A stretch of DNA of 60,442 nt, taken from positions 1 through 60,442 of the forward strand of contig NZ_JADPVH010000022.1 in NCBI RefSeq assembly GCF_026932795.1. The letters run 5' to 3'. Source of the DNA: Paenarthrobacter sp. Z7-10. Its GTDB lineage: Bacteria > Actinomycetota > Actinomycetes > Actinomycetales > Micrococcaceae. Under the pieces are notes generated by a model. The model was not told the DNA's origin and searched no databases. It was given only the letters and a program-made list of their open reading frames with translations. Shown in pieces: positions 1-8,283 of this stretch. The first letter of the stretch is position 1. Each line of letters opens with the position of its first letter. Position numbers and translations under genes: made by a program.

Positions 1-2
1 GA

Positions 3-110
3 CCCGAAGACCTCGAACACGTCGCCCAGGAACTCAACGCCCGCCCCCGCAAAACACTGGGCTGGAATACCCCAGCCGAACAACTACGTGATCTACTAAG
101 AGCCAGCTAA
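3..110 (+). CDS. IS30-family transposase, C-terminal end (cut by window edge)
   Basis: The last 35 codons of a transposase are open from the first bases to a TAA at 108-110. The peptide contains LNARPRKTLGWNTPAEQL, the typical C-terminal ending of IS30-family DDE transposases, which act in cut-and-paste insertion of the element. The catalytic core lies outside the window. The sequence right after the stop looks like the element's terminal inverted repeat, so the complete element probably ends about 30-40 bp downstream. Whether the copy is intact cannot be judged from here. Confidence 0.85.
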   Translation, partial: PEDLEHVAQELNARPRKTLGWNTPAEQLRDLLRAS

Positions 111-145
111 ACCCGGGTGTTGCAACAACCCCTAGAATTCAAGCA
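111..145 (+). mobile_element. Probable right end (terminal inverted repeat) of the IS30-type element
   Basis: Directly after the transposase stop comes GGGTGTTGCAACAACCCCT, which resembles the terminal repeats of actinobacterial IS30-type elements. The left repeat and any target-site duplication are outside the window, so the outer boundary is approximate. The next gene ends only about 30 bp further on, so the element inserted just beyond that gene's 3' end. Confidence 0.5.
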
Positions 146-176
146 GATACCGGTTCTGCCCACCGGGCGGGGTGAC

Positions 177-1834
177 TCAGTGAGCGGGACGGGTCAGCGA
201 AACGGAGACCTGCCCGCCACTGACCTCCCACCGTGCGTCCAGCCGCACGTTTTCCAGCATCCGCCGGTCATGGGACACCAACAGGAGCGCACCGGCATAG
301 CTGTCCAGTGCTTCCTCCAGCTGTTCAATGGCGGGCAGATCCAGGTGGTTCGTTGGCTCGTCCAGCACCAGCAGGTTCACCCCGCGTGCCTGCAGCAGGG
401 CCAGCGCCGCCCGTGTGCGTTCCCCGGGCGACAAACTCCCGACCAGGCCGGCGGCCTGCACCGCCTTGAGCCCGAATTTCGCAAGCAGGGTCCGTGCCTC
501 GGCGCCCGGCATCTCGGGAACGAGCGATTCGAAGGCGTTCGCCAGTTTTTCCGATTCGGCCAGCTGCCCGCGGACCTGGTCAATTTCGCCGATGGCCACG
601 CTGGCACCCAAACTCGCGCTGCCGGCATCGGGCGCCAGATGGCCCAACAGCAACCGCAGCAGCGTGGATTTTCCTGCACCGTTGGGGCCGGTGATGCCAA
701 TCCGCTCCCCCGCGTTCAGCTGCAGGGACACCGGTCCCAAGGTGAAACTGCCGCGCCGGGCAACGGCATTGTTCAGCGTCGCGACCACCGAACTGGAGCG
801 GCCCGCGGCACCGATGGTGAACTGCAGCTGCCATTCCTTGCGCGGTTCCTCCACCTCGTCCAGGCGGGCAATCCGGGACTCCATCTGGCGGACCTTCTGT
901 CCCTGCTTTTCGGAGGACTCCATGCTTGCACGGCGGCGGATCTTGTCGTTGTCCGGCGACTTCCGCATCGCATTGCGGACCCCTTGGGAACTCCATTCGC
1001 GCTGGGTCCGGGCCCGGGACACGAGGTCCGCCTTCTTGTCCGCGAATTCTTCATAGGCCTCCTTGGCGTGCACCCGGGCCACCGCGCGTTCGGCAAGATA
1101 GGCGTCGTAGCCGCCGTCGTAAACGGCCACCTTGTCCTGGGCCAGGTCCAGTTCCACCACCCGCGTGACACACCGGGCCAGGAATTCGCGCAGTCGTGTG
1201 AAACCAGAATGGCGCCGCCGCGCAGACCCTGGACGAATGATTCCAACCGGGCCAAGCCGGCCAGATCCAGATCGTTGGTCGGCTCATCCAGCAGGACGAT
1301 GTCGAAGCGGCTCAGCAGCAGGGCTGCCAAGGCCACCCGCGCGGCCTGGCCGCCCGAGAGGCCGGTCATTTCGTCTTCGGGATTGATGGACAAGCCCAGT
1401 TCGGCCAGCACCGCGGGAATGCGGTCCTGGAGATCGGCGGCGCCGCTGGCCAGCCAGCGGTCCAGAGCGACGGCGTAATCCTCCTGCGCACGCTTACTTT
1501 CGGAACCCAGGGCGACGGCGGCCGCCTCCATCGTGTGCGTCGCTTCGGTGGCGCCGGTGCGGCGGCCAAGATAAGCGGCTACGGATTCCCCCGGCAAGCG
1601 TTCGTGCTCCTGCGGGAGCCACCCGATGAAGGCATCCGCCGGGGCCAGAGTCACCGTTCCGGCCAGCGGCTCAGCGATCCGTGCGAGGATACGCAGCAAC
1701 GTCGATTTGCCGGCTCCGTTCGCTCCAACGACGCCAAGCACGTCTCCCGGTGCCACCGTCAGATTCAGGCCTGTGAACAGGGTGCGGTGGCCGTGCCCGC
1801 CGGAGAGGTCCTTGGCCACCAGTGTTGCAGTCAT
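177..1834 (-). pseudogene. ABC-F family ATPase, split by a frameshift
   Basis: Two adjoining minus-strand frames together encode one protein of about 550 residues, the usual ABC-F length. ABC-F proteins are soluble twin-ATPase proteins that act on ribosomes (translation factors or antibiotic protection) and have no membrane domain. The first frame starts with MTATLVAKDL at 1834 and holds Walker A GANGAGKST, signature LSGGQ and Walker B VLLDEPTNDLD, then reaches ILVSHD. Just after that, at about 1191-1193, the expected reading (REFLARCVTRVVELDL) continues in another frame, consistent with two extra bases or one missing base. The second frame carries Walker A GPNGAGKST, LSPGE, LLVLDEPTNHLD and LLVSHD, and ends at 177. 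All motifs are intact on both sides, so this is either a recent inactivation or an assembly error. The IS30 element sits just beyond the 3' end. Confidence 0.85.
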
Positions 1835-1903
1835 TACTCCATCCTATTTCGCCTGCGGGGTCCAGATTCGCCCATGGCAAGCCAGCCGCTGCGGCATGCT
1901 TGA

Positions 1904-2704
1904 TCAGCGCGCGAAGATGCTCCAGCCCGCGTGGTGCCTCGCCCCGGGCGCCAGCAGGACCAGGTCGGTACCGCTGTTGAAGGCATCCGGCGGGCAGGTC
2001 ATTGGTTCCACCGCCAGGCCCAAGCGGCTCCGCTGCGGCGCCGGTTTGTCCGCGGTGTGCACCTGCAGCCACGGGCAGGAGGTATCCCAGCTCATGCCAA
2101 CGCCTGTGCCCACCGGATCGTGCAGCAGCAGCTCGGCCCGGCCGGTGGGGGCGAAACGCAGGTCGGTGAAGGCGTGGTCGATTTCCACCGCTCCCAGCGC
2201 CCGTGGGGTGCGGAAGTCGAAGGGGTGCCCCTGCACCGGCACCCGAGCGACGGGCAGCAACCGATCGGGGGTCACTGCCAAAAAAGTTTCCGCCGCCAAC
2301 TCCAGCACCCACTCATCCAGCGGCGAACTGCCGGCCACCAGGTACGGATGAGGGCAGACGCCGTAGGGCGCAGTCCGGCCGCCCGTATTGCCGGCCGTCA
2401 CCTCGGTGTGCAGCCCGCCGTCGTCGAGCGAGTAGCGGACCTGCAGAGCAAGCGAGAAGGGATATCCGTGCGTTGGTTCCAGCTCGCAGCCCAAGGTGAC
2501 CGCCGCGCCGTCGAACTCCTGAAACGTCCAGGTCCGGTCGAAGACCAGACCATGCAGCGCAGTATTGCGGGCGATTTCGTTGATGGGAAGGTGCAGCACT
2601 GTGCCGTCGGAACGATAGGACCCGTCGGCGATCCGGTTAGGCCAGGGCGCGGCGATGATTCCCCGGTAATCCGGGATGGGTCCGCCCGCCGCAAAGGGCA
2701 CCAC
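1904..2704 (-). CDS. Aldose 1-epimerase (mutarotase) family protein; 5' end uncertain
   Basis: Galactose-mutarotase fold protein that would interconvert alpha and beta anomers of an aldose, fitting its place directly after araA. Recognisable parts include APWPNRIADGSY (the family's WPNR segment), NTALHGLVFDRTW with the catalytic-type His, THGYPFSLALQVRYSL, and CPHPYLVAG with the second His. The first usable start is a GTG at 2704, giving 266 residues. However, the same frame is open upstream and reads like the family's missing N-terminus (LAAGNYTAVITAQGAALRRL) back to the araA stop, with no ATG, GTG or TTG in that extension. Either the short form is made, a rare start (CTG) inside the end of araA is used, or an indel has removed the true start. 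Confidence 0.75.
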   Translation of the reverse strand: MVPFAAGGPIPDYRGIIAAPWPNRIADGSYRSDGTVLHLPINEIARNTALHGLVFDRTWTFQEFDGAAVTLGCELEPTHGYPFSLALQVRYSLDDGGLHTEVTAGNTGGRTAPYGVCPHPYLVAGSSPLDEWVLELAAETFLAVTPDRLLPVARVPVQGHPFDFRTPRALGAVEIDHAFTDLRFAPTGRAELLLHDPVGTGVGMSWDTSCPWLQVHTADKPAPQRSRLGLAVEPMTCPPDAFNSGTDLVLLAPGARHHAGWSIFAR

Positions 2705-2802
2705 CAGGTCCCGGCCGCAGTGCTGCAGCCGCCGCAGAGCCGCTCCCTGCGCCGTGATGACTGCGGTGTAATTCCCGGCGGCCAGCGTGTGTTCGGCGAC
2801 GG

Positions 2803-4338
2803 CTACAGCCCTCCGGCCAACTTGTAATACGCCTGGTTCCAGCGGATTTCCTTGCGGAACTGGCCCAGCGTGGTGTATTCGTCAATGAGCAGCAGCTCAG
2901 TCTGCGCCATTTCGGCAAAGTCTTCAAAAGCCTCCACGCCGCCGGCGGTGCTCAACACGGTGTGGTGCGCGGCGCCGGCGGTAAGCCAGGCCGCCGCGGA
3001 GGTGGCAAGATCCGGCTTGGGCTGCCACAATGCCCGGGCCACCGGAAGGTTGGGAAGCGGCTCATCCAGCGGCACCACCTGCACCGCGTTCGCGACCAGC
3101 CGGAACCTGTCCCGCATGTCCGAAAGTGCGACGACGACGCCGGCACCTGGATCGGTGTCAAAGACCAGCCGCACCGGATCTTCCCGGCCGCCGATGCCCA
3201 GCGGATGGATCTCGAGGGTCGGTTTTGACGTGGTCAGTGACGGGCAGACCTCCAGCATGTGCGCGCCCAGGATCTTCTCTTCGCCGGGCACCAGATGGTA
3301 AGTGTAGTCCTCCATCAGGGAGGCCCCGCCGGGAAGGCCGGATCCCATCACCTTCGCCGCGCGGACCAGGATCGACGTTTTCCAGTCGCCCTCGGCGCCG
3401 AAGCCGTAGCCATCGGCCATCAGCCGCTGCACGGCGAGACCGGGAAGTTGCCGCAGCGCGCCCAGGTCCTCAAAGGACGTAGTGAAGGCCGCGGAGCCGT
3501 TGGTCTCCAAAAAGGACCGCAGGCCAAGCTCAATCCGCGCCCCGTAGCGCAGGGATCCGTGCCGGTCAGCGCCCCGGCGCAGCTCGGGAGCCACGTCGTA
3601 GAGCTCCTCGTAGTCGGCCACCAGCGCATCCACATCGGTGTCCGCCGCCGCGTCCACCGCTTCCGCCAGTTCGTTCACCGACCAGGTGTTCACCGAAACA
3701 CCCAGGCGCAGCTCGGCCTCGGTCTTATCCCCCTCGGTGACCGCAACGTTGCGCATGTTGTCCCCGAAGCGGGTCAGTTTCAGGCTCCGGACCGCCGCCC
3801 AGCCGGCGGCAGCCCGCTGCCAGATTCCCACCTTTCGTGCCACCTCCGGGTTGGAGACGTGGCCCACCACGGTCTTGCGCGGCACGCCAAGACGGGTCTG
3901 TATGTAGCCGAACTCGCGGTCACCGTGGGCGGCCTGGTTCAGGTTCATGAAATTAAAGTCGATCTCCTTCCACGGCAGCTCCACATTGGCCTGCGTGTGC
4001 AGGTGCAGCAGCGGCTTGCGGAGCGCATCGAGTCCCTGGATCCACATCTTGGCCGGCGAAAAAGTGTGCATCCAGGCTGTGACACCGATGACGTGATCCG
4101 CGGCGTTCACCTCCACTGCCAGCCTCCGGATGGCATCCGCGTCCGTCAGGACCGGCTTCCACACCAGCCGCACCGGCACGTCCCCTGAACCGCTCAGCGT
4201 CCGGACGATCTGCTGGGACTGCTCCGCCACCTGGTTCAGCACCTCCTCGCCGTAAAGGTGCTGGCTGCCGGTGAGGAACCACACCTCATACCCGTCCAGG
4301 GACGTTGAGGCTGCGTTGGCGGGCTGAAATCCGGTCAT
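2803..4338 (-). CDS. araA: L-arabinose isomerase
   Basis: Converts L-arabinose to L-ribulose, the first step of bacterial arabinose use, in the cytoplasm with Mn2+. The 511-residue length matches the family (about 500). It opens with [18 protein letters not shown]. The metal and catalytic region is visible as [17 protein letters not shown] and [10 protein letters not shown], which carry the two Glu and one His of the active site. The ATG at 4338 has a strong ribosome site (CCAGGAGAATC). It is the third gene of araB-araD-araA; araD ends 67 bp upstream and an epimerase gene follows directly. Confidence 0.97.
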   Translation of the reverse strand: MTGFQPANAASTSLDGYEVWFLTGSQHLYGEEVLNQVAEQSQQIVRTLSGSGDVPVRLVWKPVLTDADAIRRLAVEVNAADHVIGVTAWMHTFSPAKMWIQGLDALRKPLLHLHTQANVELPWKEIDFNFMNLNQAAHGDREFGYIQTRLGVPRKTVVGHVSNPEVARKVGIWQRAAAGWAAVRSLKLTRFGDNMRNVAVTEGDKTEAELRLGVSVNTWSVNELAEAVDAAADTDVDALVADYEELYDVAPELRRGADRHGSLRYGARIELGLRSFLETNGSAAFTTSFEDLGALRQLPGLAVQRLMADGYGFGAEGDWKTSILVRAAKVMGSGLPGGASLMEDYTYHLVPGEEKILGAHMLEVCPSLTTSKPTLEIHPLGIGGREDPVRLVFDTDPGAGVVVALSDMRDRFRLVANAVQVVPLDEPLPNLPVARALWQPKPDLATSAAAWLTAGAAHHTVLSTAGGVEAFEDFAEMAQTELLLIDEYTTLGQFRKEIRWNQAYYKLAGGL

Positions 4339-4405
4339 GATTCTCCTGGATTGCTGGGGCTGTGGAACGCTCTGGAGGGGCCGGGTGGCAGGTACCCCGG
4401 GTCTG

Positions 4406-5086
4406 CTATTGGCCGTACACGTTTTGGTAGCGGGCGAAGAGCGCGGCAGTTACCTCCGCGTCCAGGGGCAGCGGTTCCCCGAGCTGGCGCGAAATGTGCA
4501 CCGTTCGGGCCACCTCTTCACACATCACCGCGGCCTTTACCGCTGCCCGGGCATCGCTGCCGATGGTAAATGGGCCGTGATTGCGCATGAGCACGGCCGG
4601 CGAGTTCGAATCCCGCAGCGTGGCGACGATGCCCTGGCCAATCGAGTCGTCGCCGATCAGGGCCAGCGGACCAACCGGGATGGGTCCGCCGAATTCGTCC
4701 GCCATCATGGTCAGTACGCACGGAATGGGCCCCCCCCGTGCGGCCCAGGCGGTGGCGTAGGTGGAGTGCGTATGCACCACGCCGCCCACATCGTCCATGC
4801 TGCGGTAGACGTAGCCGGCGGCGGCGGCGTCCGACGACGGCGACAGTCCGGGATTGCCCCAGTCTCCATCCGCGGGGGTACCGAAAAGGTCCGTCACCAC
4901 CATCGACTCCGGGGTAAGCCGGTCATAGGCGACACCGGAGGGTTTAATCACCATCAGGTCAGCGCCCGGCACGCGTGCGGAGACGTTCCCCGCGGTCCAG
5001 ACCACCAGCGAGCAGCGGGTCAGTTCGCCGTGCAGCGCACAAACCTCCGCGCGGGTTGCCGCAATGGCATCAAGCAGCGCGCTCAT
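4406..5086 (-). CDS. araD: L-ribulose-5-phosphate 4-epimerase
   Basis: Epimerises L-ribulose-5-phosphate to D-xylulose-5-phosphate, feeding the pentose phosphate pathway. It belongs to the class II aldolase/epimerase family. Visible motifs in order are GNVSAR (phosphate binding), [13 protein letters not shown] (two zinc-ligand His) and MRNHGPF (third zinc-ligand His). The length of 226 residues is normal. Its ATG overlaps the araB stop by 4 nt (ATGA at 5083-5086), so the two are translationally coupled. Confidence 0.95.
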   Translation of the reverse strand: MSALLDAIAATRAEVCALHGELTRCSLVVWTAGNVSARVPGADLMVIKPSGVAYDRLTPESMVVTDLFGTPADGDWGNPGLSPSSDAAAAGYVYRSMDDVGGVVHTHSTYATAWAARGGPIPCVLTMMADEFGGPIPVGPLALIGDDSIGQGIVATLRDSNSPAVLMRNHGPFTIGSDARAAVKAAVMCEEVARTVHISRQLGEPLPLDAEVTAALFARYQNVYGQ

Positions 5087-6909
5087 CGAGCGTCCCCGCT
5101 GACCGACAGGAAGGAGTCCGGCAGGGCAGAAGCCTCCGCGTCAGAACCTGCTGCCGTCCCTGCCGCGTCCCCCGCCACCTGGCTCTGCAGCGCCGCGCGC
5201 TGAATGGCCTTGAGCCGGTGCATCACATCGTTGCCGCCGCGGCCGAAATAATCGTGCAAAGCCGTATATTCGGCAAACAGCGCATCGTAGGCTTGCACGT
5301 TCTCCTGCACCGGCAGGTAGACATCGGCCGGTGCACTGCCCATCGCCTCCGACGCGGCCAGCACATCCGGATAAGCACCGGCGGCGACGGCCGCGTGGAT
5401 GGCAGCACCGAGCGCAGGGCCCTGACTGGAGCCGAGCGTGCGAAGCGGCAAATTGATGACGTCGGCGTAAATCTGCATCAGCAGCCGGTTCCGTGGCAAG
5501 CCGCCGGCCACCACGAATTCGGTAACCGGAACACCCGAGGAGTTGAAGGCCTCGATGATGGTGCGGGTGCCGAAGGCGGTGGCCTCCAGCAAAGCTCGGT
5601 AGCTGTCCTCCGGCCTGGTCGCCAGCGTCTGGCCGAGGATAAGTCCGGAAAGCTCATGGTCGACCAGGACCGACCGGTTTCCGCTTTGCCAGTCCAGTGC
5701 CAGCAGGCCATGCTGACCGATCCGCTGACCGGCCGCCAGTTCGGTCAGATGCTCATGGATGCCCAAGCCGCGTTCCGCGGCGTCGTCGTAATAGCGCGCT
5801 GGAACGCCGGTCTTCACGAACCAACCGAAAATGTCCCCCACACCGCTTTGGCCCGCTTCATAACCCCACAGTCCGTCGAGGATGCCGCCGTCGACCACCC
5901 CGCACATCCCGGGAACCTCGCGGAGCTGGTTCCCATTCATGATATGGCAGGTCGAGGTGCCCATGATGGCCACCATCTGGCCTGGCGCCACGGCCTTCGC
6001 CGCCGGAGCGCTCACGTGCGCATCGACATTGCCCACCGCCACGGCGATGCCGGCCGGCAGCCCCGTCCAGGCCGCCGCCTCAGCACTCAGTGTGCCCGCT
6101 GCCTCACCCAGCCGCCCGATCCGGTGCTGCACCTTGGCGCTGACAAAATTACCGAACTCCGGGTTCAAAGCCGCCAGGAAATCCGCCGACGGGTAGCTGC
6201 CATCCTGGTAGATGCCCTTATAGCCGGCGGTGCAGGCATTGCGGACATAGACACCGGTCAACTGCCAGACAATCCAATCCGCCGCCTCCACCCAATGGTC
6301 CATCGCCTTGTAGACTTCCGGATCCTCTTCCAGCAGCTCCAGCCCCTTGGCGAACTCCCATTCGGAGGAGATCAGGCCGCCGTAGCGGGGCAGCCAGGAC
6401 TCGCCGCGCTTGGCGGCGAGGGCATTAATCCGGTCGGCCTGGGGCTGGGCGGCATGATGACGCCACAGTTTGACGTAGGCATGCGGGCGGTCCTCGAATT
6501 GTTCCAGCTCATTAAGCGGGGTGCCGTTCGCACGCACGGGAACCATGGTGCAGGCCGTGAAATCGGTCCCGATTCCGATCACCTCGGCGGCGCTGACACC
6601 GGCTGCCCGGATCGCCTCCGGCACCGCCTGGCGCAGCACGTCCCGATAATCGTTGGGAACCTGAAGCGCCCAATCCGAGGGCAGTCGGCGTGCACTATCG
6701 GGAAGCGACTCGCTCAGTACGCCATGCGGATAATCAAATACCCCGCTGCCCAACTCGGCCCCATCGGATACCCGAACCACCACCGCCCGGCCGGACAACG
6801 TGCCGTAATCGACGCCGATGACATAGCGCTGCGGCCGAGCGCCTGGCTCATGCGGCGTGCCGGAACCTTGCGGTGAGCCCGAAGATGCGGCGGAATCTGG
6901 AGTGTTCAT
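5083..6909 (-). CDS. araB: Ribulokinase
   Basis: Phosphorylates L-ribulose at O5 with ATP. This FGGY-family carbohydrate kinase has the N-terminal phosphate loop IGVDYGTLSGRAVVV, then IGTDFTAC, VGNVDAHVSAPA and the C-terminal nucleotide-binding VAGGLPRNRLLMQIYADV. I chose the ATG at 6909 because GGAGGAGG lies 5 nt upstream, giving 608 residues; an in-frame start at 6984 lacks such a site. It is the first gene of the operon. The N-terminal 25 residues before the domain are low-complexity Ser/Gly/Pro. The C-terminal roughly 25 residues are an Ala/Ser/Gly tail of no evident function. Confidence 0.95.
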   Translation of the reverse strand: MNTPDSAASSGSPQGSGTPHEPGARPQRYVIGVDYGTLSGRAVVVRVSDGAELGSGVFDYPHGVLSESLPDSARRLPSDWALQVPNDYRDVLRQAVPEAIRAAGVSAAEVIGIGTDFTACTMVPVRANGTPLNELEQFEDRPHAYVKLWRHHAAQPQADRINALAAKRGESWLPRYGGLISSEWEFAKGLELLEEDPEVYKAMDHWVEAADWIVWQLTGVYVRNACTAGYKGIYQDGSYPSADFLAALNPEFGNFVSAKVQHRIGRLGEAAGTLSAEAAAWTGLPAGIAVAVGNVDAHVSAPAAKAVAPGQMVAIMGTSTCHIMNGNQLREVPGMCGVVDGGILDGLWGYEAGQSGVGDIFGWFVKTGVPARYYDDAAERGLGIHEHLTELAAGQRIGQHGLLALDWQSGNRSVLVDHELSGLILGQTLATRPEDSYRALLEATAFGTRTIIEAFNSSGVPVTEFVVAGGLPRNRLLMQIYADVINLPLRTLGSSQGPALGAAIHAAVAAGAYPDVLAASEAMGSAPADVYLPVQENVQAYDALFAEYTALHDYFGRGGNDVMHRLKAIQRAALQSQVAGDAAGTAAGSDAEASALPDSFLSVSGDAR

Positions 6910-7004
6910 ACGGTCCTCCTCCGGCACGCGGAGGCCGCACTGCCGGACACAATGAGTCGTGGAACTTCCCGCCGGTCCATTCAAGGGTGGGAAGCTGACT
7001 CAAT

Positions 7005-7018
7005 TGTGAGCGCTAACA
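7005..7018. promoter_or_regulatory. LacI-type operator upstream of araB
   Basis: The 14-bp sequence TGTGAGCGCTAACA is a near-perfect palindrome centred on GCGC, the classical shape of sites bound by LacI-family repressors. It lies about 100 bp upstream of the araB ATG and overlaps the TAG stop (7013-7015) of the LacI-type gene. The simplest reading is that the adjacent regulator binds here and represses araBDA until a sugar inducer appears. Confidence 0.75.
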
Positions 7019-8095
7019 TCTACCCTGCCAAGGACGATTCGGCGCGGCCGTCGTCGAACGAACCACTAAGCGCGGCCTGACCAGCGGATCCGACTCTGCG
7101 GACGTTTCCCGCAGGGCCCGGAGCAGAACGCGCATGCAGCTGCGGCCCAGCTCCTCGAAATCCTGGCTGACCGTAGTCAACGGTGGAAGGAAGTACGCGG
7201 CCTCGGGCTGATCGTCATAGCCCACGATGCTGATGTCCTCGGGCACGCGGACACCGGTTTCGGAGAACGCCCGCAGCATGCCCAAGGCCATCTGGTCATT
7301 CGCCACGAAAACCGCCGTCACGTCGCGGTTGGCGGCAATCCGCAGGCCGGCTCGGTAGCCGCAGCCGGCGCTCCAATCCCCTTCCAGCAGCACCGCTGCC
7401 TCCAGCCCGGCCGCCGCCAACGCTCCCCGCCAGCCAGCCACCCGGCCGGCCGCATCAATCCAGCCACTGGGCCCGGACAAGTGGGCGATCTGCCGGTGAC
7501 CCAGGTCAATCAGGTGGTTTACCGCAAGTTCAGCGCCCAGCCGCTGATCCACACCAGCCCCGCTGATGCCCTCTCCCCCGCCGGAGCCGACCGCCACCAG
7601 GGGCACGTCCGGGCCGAGGCGATGCAGTACCTCGAACGTTCCCGGATGCGGCACGATAACGATGACGCCGTCCACCGCCTGGTCCAGGAAATATCCAACC
7701 GCATCCGTTATCGACTCGGCGCTGACATCACGCAGGCCCGCGATACTGACGAAATAGCCCTCGTCCCGGGCCGCCTGCTGCACTCCGAGCAAAGTGTTGG
7801 ACGGCCCGTACTGGGACATCTCGCTGCCCAGCACCCCGATGGTCCGCGAACGGCGCGTCACCAGATTCCGCGCCGCAGTATTGCGGCGATACCCCAATTC
7901 GGCGATCGCGTGCTCCACCAGCTCACGCGCCTTGGAACTGACGTTGGGTTGGGCGTTGAGGACGCGCGAGACGGTCTGATGCGAGACGCCGGCGAGTCGA
8001 GCCACGTCCTTCATCACCGGCGGCCGATCCGGAGCCGATCGGTATCCCACCGTCCCCAATTCCCCGTCGGCCACCCCTGGCTCTCTACCGGCCAT
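7013..8095 (-). CDS. LacI-family transcriptional regulator, probable arabinose repressor
   Basis: The N-terminal helix-turn-helix reads MKDVARLAGVSHQTVSRVLN, with the LacI hinge following. The C-terminal part is a periplasmic-binding-protein-like sugar sensor (VDGVIVIVPHP, DLGHRQIAHLSGP, VFVANDQMALGMLRAF, ISIVGYDDQPEA). I chose the ATG at 8095 because AAGGAG lies 6 nt upstream; this leaves a non-conserved 25-residue leader before the HTH. It points the same way as araB and lies immediately upstream of it, with a LacI-type operator at its own 3' end. Its role as the arabinose regulator is inferred from position. Confidence 0.88.
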   Translation of the reverse strand: MAGREPGVADGELGTVGYRSAPDRPPVMKDVARLAGVSHQTVSRVLNAQPNVSSKARELVEHAIAELGYRRNTAARNLVTRRSRTIGVLGSEMSQYGPSNTLLGVQQAARDEGYFVSIAGLRDVSAESITDAVGYFLDQAVDGVIVIVPHPGTFEVLHRLGPDVPLVAVGSGGGEGISGAGVDQRLGAELAVNHLIDLGHRQIAHLSGPSGWIDAAGRVAGWRGALAAAGLEAAVLLEGDWSAGCGYRAGLRIAANRDVTAVFVANDQMALGMLRAFSETGVRVPEDISIVGYDDQPEAAYFLPPLTTVSQDFEELGRSCMRVLLRALRETSAESDPLVRPRLVVRSTTAAPNRPWQGRC

Positions 8096-8190
8096 CCCAA
8101 CTCCTTGCTTGCTGGCGCCAGATCGGTGCCGGTCATCCTCAGCCCCGCGGCTCTTAGCGCTCATCAGCTTAGGCCGTCCACCCCGAAGCC

Positions 8191-8259
8191 CGAAACCCCA
8201 CCGAGGCCGCGAACCCCAGCAAGGTCACTGCGGCTTCGCGGGAGTGCTGGGGTTTCGGC
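8191..8259. repeat. Intergenic palindromic repeat, copy 1
   Basis: CGAAACCCCA at the left pairs perfectly with TGGGGTTTCG at the right. The middle contains TGCGGCTTCGCGGG. A second copy at 20101-20168 shares the outer arms and the core, so this looks like a dispersed palindromic element. Here it sits between the divergent lacI-type and sugar-dehydrogenase genes, where a plain terminator would not be expected. Confidence 0.6.
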
Positions 8260-8283
8260 AGCAGCCGGCGTAGGCTCGGTCCC

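Noticed and set aside
1-145. Genomic island starting at the left edge
   Set aside because: Only the end of one insertion sequence is visible. The adjoining genes have the composition and content of core chromosome.
4975-6876. 633-codon open frame on the plus strand opposite araB
   Set aside because: It lies fully antisense to araB, which has clear kinase motifs. The frame is open only because of GC-rich codon bias and its translation matches nothing recognisable.
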